This document shows, one piece after another, positions 11,701 through 23,700 of a DNA stretch of 52,635 bases. Location: assembly GCA_900617975.1 (NCBI GenBank), contig UZAE01000028.1:1-52635 (forward strand), read 5' to 3'. This DNA comes from Rodentolepis nana. Its lineage: Eukaryota; Platyhelminthes; Cestoda; Cyclophyllidea; Hymenolepididae. The stretch's first letter is position 1. The number at the start of each line of letters is the position of its first letter. The translations under genes were made by a program, and so were the position numbers. The notes under the pieces are model-generated. The model did no database searches and was not told where the DNA came from. It saw only the letters and a list, made by a program, of their open reading frames with translations.

Positions 11701-14700
11701 TAAAGTATGTACAATCAACGTTTCCCACTAGATTAGCTCCAGAACATTTCCCATCCGAATAATTCCAACGCTGCTCTCACATTAGAAACAGACTCAGTTA
11801 ATTTTTATGAGCAAATCCAATTTAAAGTGAAATACATGCTCTGTTTTCTTCTCGTATTCTACTTTTGAAGAGGTTAATGGACAATTAAGTTAATACCTTA
11901 CTAATCAACTAACATACCTTACAAAATGAACATAACTGAACTTGAAATCATTGCCAGCCTTAGAAATGAGATTTTTCGGGCGGTTTAACAGTTAGCTAAA
12001 TACAATTTCAGATTTTGATTTTCAAATTGTCTTTTATCAACCAATTGGTGAGTCGAATTTTCTGCAATAACACAAAAACTAGGACACCAGTTATGTGCTA
12101 CTCTTTGAAAATAAAGAGCTATAGGTGAGTCAAGATTTTAATAGCCCGTACGAGCTCTTAAGGCCTTCCTTTTCATCTATTGATTTATTTTCCATGTCCT
12201 AAAAGTTATAACAGAGGGGACGATTCATCATTTTTGTCTCAAAGGTTATTAATAAAGAAAATGATGCTTTCCAAAAAAATCTACTGAATGTATTTTTATT
12301 TTATTGTGAACCCTATTTTCTTTTTTCATTATCAACTTCAAACCTTTTAGTATACCTGTTTCTTTCATTATGAGATGGTTCAATTTTTGCATAGCTTATG
12401 ACGAAAAATATTAATATTCATTCTATATCAATTAGGTCACTGAAATGGTGTAACGTCTTAATGAATTGAATATAGCCTAATTTAACATGACCCATCCTTT
12501 TAAGTTACAAATAATAAATACAGTTAATTTAAGTGATGCTTCAATTTGCATTTAAGAAGATAATTTTTGCGTTATATAATACCTTGATGCCAAAAACCTT
12601 AAGATACCTTTACTCTAACAAAATATGGGGAATTCTGTCTGCAGGTGGTTAAATCTGATTATCTGTACTTGATAGATGACATTTAATTTAAAAAAAGCGA
12701 TAGTATATTACCTTTTCTACGAGCGGACTGACAGTATCGTCGTATTCAATACTTTCAATGCTGACTTGATTGTTGACATTAATTTTCTTCACCGCCTCAA
12801 CGAGAAGCCGATGTCGACTCAAGTTGGCCCACTGCTTGCCCGCGATGAAAAGAATTGGGCAGCTTTTAATTAAATAAAGACCTTAGATAGCATTCGATGA
12901 ACCACAATGTTATAATTATGGTCCCAACCTTAATCGCAAAATTAAAAATAATTCTGTTTTGGGAAATCGAATGCTGTCCATTCAATGACATCCAAAGCTT
13001 AATTTCATTCAAATGGACTATCTTCGAGGTATCAATCACAGGCTAGGCCGGATGGAAGCACCTGGATTTAACGGACAAAATTTCCCAGTATTATTTTTTA
13101 CTTGATTAATGAATATAATGATCTTCAAATGCTATCACCTAATAATACCCCTAATTTGAGTTATATCCTCAATAGACCCTAAGCTTAATAATAGTGCATA
13201 GTGGAAAAGCCTATTATTACCGTGGGTTTGAGTACTCTCGAGGGAATTGAAACACTTCAGTCTGTTAGAAAGGGTACAAATAATTCTAAAATTGTTAGTT
13301 TGATTTTTAAGGCACTAAAGCTTATTTGGAATCGAAAATCGATCAACACGTCCTTGCAAGACTTAAAGAATATTTGTTAATATTATCAGCTTATTTTTAC
13401 AGAGTGGGTAGTAATAGTGCTCTATTAAAATGGAAAACAAGAGAGCTTCTAGCGAAATAAATTTTCCATAAACATTCCTCACCACAACTATTAAAAAGAA
13501 TCTGCTTTATTACCTATTTAATGGTTTATGTTGATCCGCGTGGATTGCGATAGACTTACTGGGCAAAATAAGCTCGTATGACAAATAAATCGGCAGTTGA
13601 CTTCTGACATCAAATTACCATGACCTCACTGTATGTATTATTCCACCAATTTCACAGTACTCATTTCACCTTACATTTTCTCTTCCTTTGTGTCTGTCTC
13701 TTTTACGTCCGTAAATCACCCTTCTATCTTCCCTCCTCATTGACTTTTCTGGCTTTGATGCTCCTCCCATCTGTGAAGCCCGAAGTCAATTAAAGGGCTA
13801 ATGATAGCTATCAAAAAGTCCGCAATCGGATATAAATAAATTATTATCCGCTATTCACATTCATATTCGCCATGGTTTTATATTTATTTATTAAAAGAAA
13901 TGTTTCTTAGAGTCACGTGGTACATTCATAAACATCCATATTCTCCTTTTCTTCTTCATTCAAATTTTAAAGAAGACAAGCTATTATAAATTCCACGTTG
14001 TCGAATAGCTGCGTTTAATACTTGATAAGTAGCCATTAGAGACATATCTAGTTTTAACTACCAACTTTTCGTTAAAAGCATTACATGAAGCGAGTACACC
14101 CAGATCGCCCATTTTGATAACGACCGATCCTTGAAAAAATGCATCTCTAACAATAGCGTACACTGTTATTAACTGGCAAAAAAGAGGTATGGACTAGCAG
14201 CATTATTTATGTAGCATTTAAATGAATGCAAAGGTATTTTACATCCCACAGAACTCCATAATCTAGGTATTGAAGAAATTTACGAAGCCTATTTTCCACT
14301 TTATTAAAAATTTAAAAGTCCCTTAACAGCATGAAGAGAATATTGTGAAAACTTTCGAAATTTGCATGCCACCGCTGAGAAGGTAATTTGAAATTAGAAT
14401 GAGGAGCTTCGCGGACTCGTCTTTCTTTCAGTGTAAAAATTCGTAGACAGAGAAGTATTAGACGATGACGATGTACAAGGCAATCTTTTCATTATGGAGT
14501 TCAAAATAAATACTTTCCATAGGTACTACAAAAGATTCAAATAGGACATACCCATGTTTAGGTTTTGCAGTGAAATTTGCTTTACCAAAGCATAGTTGTT
14601 CAAGATTTTTTATTTAAGCAACCAACTTACTTAAGACGATTGATTTGCTCTGTCATTGAAACTCGTCTATAAAAAATATATATATATATATATATATTTG

Positions 14701-17700
14701 GAGAGCTTAGAAAAAGCACTGAATATACACACTGGAGGTTCCAATAAAGAAGTACTCACTGTTCATAGACGATGGATAACTTCTTAACGTTATTTAAATT
14801 CAGTTTGTTGTGAAGGCGATCTCTGAATTCAGCTTCAGCATCCTTTAAATTTAACGAATGCTTCTCTGAGTTCATCTAAAGGTATAAAAAACACTTCCAT
14901 TAATCAAAATTAACTACAAGAACGAAATGAAACGAAACTTCTTCAATTTTATGAACAGTAGCATAGCGGTTTAACTAACCGTAAGGTGTCGATATGACTA
15001 TAATACAAATAAACGGGAATATTAGACAACAAAAATAGTCTAGGGGGTAGATAAACGTTCCCAATTTGGCGCCAGTATATGCATTTTAGCTTGCAATCAG
15101 ATTGAGAAGAGTAATTTCATTGATGGCCTACATCAGCGACTTCCCAACTTTTGTCTAAACGTAAAGCTTTAACTTGCCAAAATAATGCATACAGTTTTCC
15201 ATTAGGACTTGACAAACAAAGAAACTCGTGAACTCTTTAACTAGATATAACCAAGAAAAGGCGGATGAGCTTCTGAAGAATAATGTTCCCTTCAACTCCT
15301 GTTATACTTTAATCACTAGAGTATCTTCATTCTGCAGTTTATGATAAAGCCTGAAAATCCCTTTTATTTTTTTCTTTTCAAGTTTTTTTGTTTCCTTATC
15401 AATTGAGAAAGCAAAATATTTGTAATGAATTTGAAACCGGCTTAATTCAGCGTGGCATCGACTCTAAGTTGTTTACAAACTCATTTCCCCTCTTCTCGGC
15501 ATTTTATAATCGATTTAGCCTATTTTACCCTTCACAAGCAATCATTCTTTTCTTTCATAGTCTGGTAGACCGGTTTATTTTAAATTTTAAGACTACTACG
15601 AATAAACCACTGTAAGAGAATGTAGCCATGCTTTCCATGGTTGATGTTATTTTCCAAAATTAATGATTGCCTATCAATTTTTAACTTATAATCAGATTGT
15701 AGTTAACAATTCAAACTAAATACATATCTATAAGACGTTTAGAATGGTAACACATTTTACCAAACTCATTTTTAAATATAAAGAAAATGTGATAGAATTT
15801 GACAATATACGGTCGTCTCCGAACATTTAGTGGATTTACTAAATATTCTAGTTATAATTAGTAATCGAAGGAACGAGAGTCCAGTATCTGAAGGTTACAA
15901 GGACTCTATTCTTCCGCTCAGTATGAATGTTTAAGAGCGCTTTCCCTTATGCACTTTGAAAATTATGGACCTCCAACTGAAGGGGAACAGTGCATCCTGG
16001 ATCAGAAATAACAACCTTATATTAATGGAGATTTTCATTATATTCATAAAATCCAGTAGGTGGATTCACATTGTGCTCTAGAAGAAAGCATAACCTCATG
16101 CAAAATTCGGAGCGATAAGAGGGCTCAGAAGGTGGAGATGGTTTTTTTTCTAAATAGGAATGCAGAAAGAGTGCACAAATAAACTGGTACAAATTTACAT
16201 AAAGAAAGGAAAAAACAATTGACGGCGTTGCAACAATTTAGTTGTTAAGGTCTCTTGTTGATCTATCACACACATTGAATTTGACAAATCGAAATACAAA
16301 TCATTTTATGCTGCGGTCAAAGCCTTTATTTGCACACCCTTAAGCGAGATTTTAATTCATTTTGGGCCATTTAACCATAACCAACTTTCCTATCGCTTTT
16401 TCTCTCCTCCGGTTCTTGATTCCATAAAATAAACTATGAGCAGAATAGACTTGTCTCTCATCCCCTCGTTACTATCTGACGATGATAAAAACAGGAACAA
16501 AGTGTGAAGTTAGCAAAGAATTTCGAACCTGAATCCATTCCATCACTTTTCCTCCACAATATTCATCAAATCTCAGAAAAGCTATAGAAGAATGAATCTG
16601 CAAATTTTAAATTTTAAACCGAAACATTCAGGGAAATTTATCCTTGGAGGTCTCTTCCGATGCATTCCTTCACAATATTTATTTATCTATAAATCATTAA
16701 AATCATATTTACGTGGCTAAGAAACCAAATTTTGCGGTGAATTTTCCCACAAATCTAAGAGCTAGTAAATATATTTGCTAAGTGGCGAAAACAAAGCAGC
16801 ACGATAATTTCCCTTTCACCAACTCTTATAATTACCAATTTTGTAGCAAATAAAAAACACTAGACAAGGCAGTCAGTTAGTTGCCTTTGATGTTGAGTAG
16901 TCAAACACGACAAGTTAATAAAATTGAAATAGTACTATACAGACCATGAAAGAGACCTACAGATTTGAATCGATGATCAATTATTTGCCTCTCTGTGTAG
17001 GGTTCGGTTGGAAGATTGTTCGCTCGCCACTGTTGCATCTGAAGGAAGACGTATCAATATAGAATGCTTGTTATTTAGTTGTGTTAAATTGAAGTCTTTC
17101 GTTCCAAAGCATATTTCGTTTTGGATGAAACCAACGGTAGGAGGTTAAAAACTTGAGCAAACTATTCCGATTCATGGAGTAGGTTTTTCTGCAATCTATA
17201 TTATTCATGTCTGAACGTAATGATTTACTCGTGTTTGTCGGCTATTGCGCACAAACTCATTATCCCATTACCTTCATTCCAACGTACTTTTCCAAACGCC
17301 TTAGGGTTCAACCACCATATGCTAACCTCAACAAAAGGATTTCTAATTTCCGATCTTCCACTTATCTTTCCCGTAAACTGATAAAACTCATTTTTAAGAT
17401 CGAATTTTTTAACTCTCATCTTGAATGAATCTCTTTACTAGAAATTCTTCCTTTGGTTGCTCATTCCAATCCTTTATCTGCATCCGAAATCCTCAATACT
17501 TTCACTCACGCTTTACATCCTAAAATGCAACCATTGCACAGAACCTTTAGTCAGAGCTCCTTCCTAAAACCATGATAAGCTTCTCGGTCTAACAATCCTA
17601 CTATTGGCAGAAATAAACAAGTTCTTTACCACCCTTGTACCAAATAGTTACTATGAATTTATCAAATATTGAGCATACCTTTGACAATTTTAATTATTTA

Positions 17701-20700
17701 TTTATTCTAGATAGGTGATTTCTTCAAAACGTTAGTGCATGGGAAGGGGGTGGGAGCAGGGTCGGAGAAGGTTGACCGTCAATAAAATGATTTTTCTTAG
17801 AAACTTAAGTCTATCTGCGCCCATGGTCAATCAGTTCGTGGACGATAAAAAATTAGGAAGCGCTTTATCCGCAATAAAGTAGGTCAGGTGCCAATTCACA
17901 AAGTGAATTACAAACCTTATCTTTCACACCTGCAAGACGTCCAAGAAAGACTCCACAACAATGAATGAGCACCGCGCCGAGGACGATCTCTTCATCCAAA
18001 CACTGTCATATATATATATATTGGATAAATCAAGAATAATATTGCGATGTTTAATATCATAGAAGGCAAGAAAAGATTTAAACTTACTGCTACTCTTGCG
18101 AGCATATTTGCACCAAGACCCTCTCCGAATAAGACCACTCGTAAAAGTCTATTATGGCAGAGATTTAAACCAGGACGTTATATAAAAGCATAGACTTTAG
18201 ATAGCGAAATAACCCATGTGATTAAAAGCAAGGATGTCACTGATTCAAAGTAGGTTATGCTTCATTGATTATGACGACGCCCATATCAAAGAAACTGTCA
18301 AGATGTATTTTAATTTAGGACTCCTTACGAGAATAATATAATGCCAGAATATCCTATTATTTATTAGCTTTCAGCTAAAAAATTGCTTTAATCCAATTGG
18401 GCAAACATCAATTTTCAAAGCAACCCAGTAAAGAATGTCCCTTTTCCTAAAATTAATAGCAACCATTCTTCTATATTTCAACCAAAGCGTGCTCTAGACT
18501 TACCTCCACGTGATGCACCCTGGGTAACGTATATTCATGCGGCGAAAAAGTCTATTAACCGGCAGTTGACCTCTGACTTCAAACTACAATGACCCCACTG
18601 TATGCCATATCCTACCACTTCCACAGTACTCATCTTACGTTTTCTCTCTATTTGTATCTCTCTTACATCTATAAATCACTCTTCTGTTCCCCATCCCTCG
18701 GCTTTCTGCTACTTTGTTGCTCCTTCTCCTCTCTGTGAGGCCCGAAGTCAACTAAAGGGCTAATGATAACTTTCAAAACGACTGCCATTTGAAATAAATG
18801 AGTGGTTAAGTGCTTTATTTGAAAAAAGATTATAATTTCCAGTATGATTGTGTTCGAAATTAGATCAAAGACTGCCTTCCTGGCTGCCTATTATCGCTCC
18901 CCCTTTTATTGTGACAGATGGCCTTTTTCGACAGTTCTCTGTGTATGGGAACAAAACGTGGAACAGATGTTCCTATTAGTGCTATGAATTATTTCTTCTG
19001 TTCCCGCATTCATTGCATAATTTCCTGGTTGCCTTATTTGTATGATTATTAAGCAGAGGAAGCAATGAACAAAGACAGGATCGATTTAAACTTCATCTGA
19101 ATTCAAAATTCATCAGACTTCATTATAATCCCTCCTAGGTGTTCGATTTTGAGTCCTTTATTTATGGATAGCTCATTATGTCCCTTGAATTCAAAATGGG
19201 TCGTCTATCTATCTCCCCCGATAGTTGAAAAGGCCATATCTGATTCTAGCTGTTTCTGACATAGCAGGGTTCAATGATGCAAAATTAGTTTAAATTCGTG
19301 AAATAGAACAAAATTAAAAGTTACAAAGAAGATTAATACTTTGCTAAATAGAACAACTTACTGAAGTTTTTTCAATATTTCCAACACATCCACGGCCATA
19401 TCCGAAAATTTTGGCATGGACGCTTGTCTAAAATATATATCAAAGTCATTTTAGATTAAAAGCTTGAACTGTAGACTAAATGCGTATAGGACATTATTGC
19501 AATAAATAATCTGGCTTGTCAAGGAACTGTCTTTCTAACTGGTTAGATTTTGTCAAATTTTAAGTACTGGCTGCCTCAAGTATTTTCCAGCAGTAAATTT
19601 GGAATGATTAATTAGAGGAGGTCAATATTTGACCATTTGATTAAAACACCATCGCGTTTTTTAAAGAAGGAATTTGCCTGTTAATGATGGTCGGAATAGT
19701 AATTAAATGTAGTCTCTCTGTTTTTTCCCAAGGCCACATAGATAAGGAAAAGAAGGATAGGGAAATGAGAATGTTAATGGTTTTGAGATGATTATAATGT
19801 GTATTTTAGAAGATACGAATGATATAAATCTACGAAAGAAAAACTGCCAAATTCAGTAGCGTTTTTTTCTTTTAATAAAGTGCTCTTAAAAATTATTGAG
19901 CATACTTGGGTTTGTCTCCCTTGCTTGTTGAATTTTTACTTTTTTCCAAATCCTCAGCACCCTCTTCTTGTCCCGGCAGAATGATCACGATCCATTGGCA
20001 TCGCGTTAGTAGCGTCTTCATTGGAGGCAAACTGAGGAAAGTGGCATAATCACGCTCTAGATACGAAAGAAATAGGTTGTGAAAGAGGTCGAACAGGTCT
20101 TATGCCTATTTATAATAAGATTATACTTAAATACTCAATAGAACCTGTTTGAGCATGAATCACATTTCTAAAGAATAGTAAGCCATTACAGCAAGTGTTT
20201 TATCCGTTAAAATGTAAACTAATCATAATTGGCAGCGAGATAAGTTTTAGCAAGGAAGAACAAAAGCGATGACCAGAAATGGGGATAAGCCAAAATTGAC
20301 TCAGGAACTAGTTCATTTAGTTAGAAAGCCAATTGATCTTACGGAGCGCTGCTAACATAAATTTTCTGATGTTTCATCTCTGCTGGGTTAGGACCACAAG
20401 ATCACTTTCCCCATACAAAAAAATTAAAGGAAATATGAACCAAAATGATAATGACTATCCATCAGGATTAAATTTAATTCAATGAACACTTCAATTTTGG
20501 GACGTGAATGACACAACAAGTGCAATTTTAACAACACGATTAAAAAAATTTAAGAAAATTTCTGATTCCATTAGATATCTTTTGAATGGCCTCTCGTGCA
20601 TCGTTTGGTGGACCTTCTATTAATCGACCACAGTTGTTTTCCACAATAAAAAATGAAAAAAGCTTTTTTTCGTATTATTACGCCGTATCTTAATTTTTAC

Positions 20701-23700
20701 CATTTTTTAAAATATGAGCAATTTTAATCTCGGAAGAGAAGTTTTGGGTTCTTTTCTCCTGTCGTTTTAATTAGAAAAAATAAGATATTATAATAAAATA
20801 TAATTTATAATTTTACCCAAGGGAGATTAAAGTAACGAACTATTGGCCTTAAAACATGTATACTTGTTATAGTATGCGCACTAAAGAAACGACATTTTGG
20901 GGTGAAGGGCTCGATTTCTCAATAAACAGGAGGTTTGCTCAATTCTATAATAATTAGTAAAGAAAATAGCATCTCAGTAGGTTCGCGTTTCTCGAAAAGG
21001 GAACAATGTCAAGAGTGATCACGCCTGTTCCATCAAGATTATATACATGCTCTCAAGCTGACCTTTCTTAATCCCATATTCACATCAGTCTTGCCGAGTC
21101 AATCCAAAAATCCTCCATTCAAACCTGTTTGATTCGTATTTAATGTGGCTTTGTGCTATACCCATTAAGTCTGCCACAAACGATATCGTCATTAACAACC
21201 TACACCAAGTATTCACAAAAGTCATTGTACCCAGAAATATCATTCAGTTCAATTGAAATAGCTTTGAAGATTTTCAGTGATTCATTTATTTTTCTTTCAA
21301 GCTCTCTGAGCGATCTCAGTGGCAATGATGAGCAACTCGATAGTTTGAAGTAGCGTTTCTCATTTTACAAGAGGAATAGAGAATGGAAGAGATTCTTTAT
21401 CTTTTGCAAGTTAGAAGCCGTCCCGCTTCTCATGTTTGCTTCCGAATATGGACGCTTCATGACAAAAATCTTTGTTATCCAGACATACACGTATCTTTCA
21501 AGCTAAAAAAGGATCCAAAAGAGTCTTATTTAGTCTCATATGATCTCCCACTGCTTCAAAGTACTAAAGAGAAATAGATGATATTTCTGGCACACTCATT
21601 TTTGCTGCACCTTGGTTGGGAATATCTGATGTAGGTTGTAAATGACGATGTAGTTTACGGTAGACTTAATAGGTATAACACTAAGCCACTTTAAATACGA
21701 ATCAAACAGGTTCAAATTGAGAATTTTTTGGATAGACTGGGCAAGACTGGTGCAAATATAGGACTAAGAAACGTTAGTTTGATAGCATGTATATGATCTT
21801 GATGGAACAGGTGTGATCACTCTTGACATTGTTTCATTTTCAAGAGAAACAGACTTACCAAGACCGATTTTCTCAAATCGCTTACCTTTATCATCCCAAA
21901 TACCAACCTATTAGGAGTTCAAACAAGCTCTGATTTAGATCAGATATTGTTTCACCAGCAAATGAATTTAAGATATCCATCTTGAATTAAGAATTATGGA
22001 GGAGCAATAACAACAATCTTTATGTCCCATTTAAGAGGATGGGTAATTTCTCTAATAATTTGACAAACTGAATATGGATATTGACTGTTACTACAGCTAA
22101 ACCATGTCAAGAGGGTGACAAATATGCCGTAGAGTAGCAAAGAATATGAAAGACAGCTGTTTAGAGTGCAAACATATACCTTTTACTGCACTAAGGATTT
22201 AGTTGTTTTTTGACGATTTAGTACATTTACCATTTACTTAAACGCGTTTACAGGAAGAGTGGAAAGAAAACTGGTATAAAAGATGTTACAACTTACCAGT
22301 GCCACCCAGATCTGCAACAGACACGATAGCTGGTTGCTTTGGATTTTCATTTGTCTAAAGTAAAAAATTCAATTTCTCTCAAAAAATTCTATTGAATACA
22401 AGGAAAAAATTTATCTGGGTTATTTTAAAATGCAATCTTCCCCAAGAAATATGCAAAGTGGGAAAATAGCAATGAACATTATTTACTTCCCATAATAACG
22501 TAGCAATTGGCAACATTCTAACAGCCAGTCATTAATTTATATAATATAACAATATATTAAATAGAAGCTAGCAGCATTAAAAATGTCAAGAATTTTAAAC
22601 AAATACCAACAATTTACAGTCGTATAAAAACCAATGTGAAACATCGAAAATAACAAACCTTTCTCAGAACAGTATAAGTGATACCGCTTTTGGCTGTAAT
22701 ATTAGTCTTCTAAAAACATTAATACAAACATAAATTAAAACGAATAATTAAAAGAAATCAATTTTTGATTGATTTAAATGTAGAAACACTGAACTAAGAA
22801 ATTTTCTAAGAACAATTTTTAAATAAACTACATCAAGATGCGTTGCTGAAAAATGGAATTATAGGCATGCAAACACTGAATTGGAAAAGGGATTTGTAGC
22901 AAAAATTTCATTTATAGATGAGAGAAAAATTAGCCAACAATGTACCTAATAATAAAATGTATTAACAAATTTTATGTGGACGATTAAATTAACAACGTCA
23001 ACTTGTCTTGCTGAGCATTAAAAATAAATTTAATTTTAATTAGCATTAGCTACTACAGTTTAAGTGGGCATGCAACTGTTAAAATCAAATACCTCCATTA
23101 ATTAGGTTTCCGTGTGTTTTGAATGGTCGGTAGAAAATATGATGTTTAAAACTATCACCAATTGCTGTATTTCAATATACAGCAATACCCATCCTCTTTT
23201 TGTCAAAAATATTATTTTCAATATTAATTATTTTAATCATAATATTTAACAAACATTTAGCTTAAAATGGTGCGTAGGCCATTTAGGGTGATAACAAAAC
23301 GATCCAGGAATGTTTTGATTTTATCTAAAGCTAGGCACAAAATGTCATTCATCTGTATTTATTCAGAAAAATACACTTTCTACTTTTAATAAAAGGCCTT
23401 TTAATTTGTTTGACAAAGTAATTTTTCTAATTTTAAATAGCATGGTTGTGGATAAATTTACCATTAATTTTAATCTTAACGTATTCATTAATTGCTGAAC
23501 GTTTTGTTATGTATAAACACAAATATCCTATTGTGTATTAAATACATGTATTATATTTTTCCTGAATAGCTTCACATTTTGAATCAATGATATATTTTTA
23601 AGCTCATATATTTGACAAATATTTGACAAATTTACTCGGAGGCGCATACTTATTTCAATTGACTCTATGTAATTACAAGTATATATATAATTATGTTAAT

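Larger units (their letters stand above)
18149..22658 (-). other. NDRG introns around exons 2-6: repeat content
   Basis: Apart from exons 3-5 these introns hold a sense-strand SINE-like copy (18487-18799, antisense to the gene) and the large inverted repeat (20987-21849). The other introns of the gene hold the SINE-like copy at 13541-13845, a TA run at 14678-14697 and otherwise plain AT-rich DNA. Confidence 0.6.

Noticed and set aside
21856..21904. 49-nt minus-strand piece with good splice sites (TCCTAATAG acceptor, TTG|GTAAGT donor) as an NDRG exon
   Set aside because: Its length fits, but the frame required by exons 3 and 4 contains stops. Exon 4 joins exon 3 directly and supplies the expected family sequence.
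21980..22051. Minus-strand segment encoding QIIREITHPLKWDIKIVVIAPP as the NDRG 'hvdaPG' block
   Set aside because: It ends in a TAA with no donor, and the real PGQEEGA block lies in exon 4 at 19906-20056.
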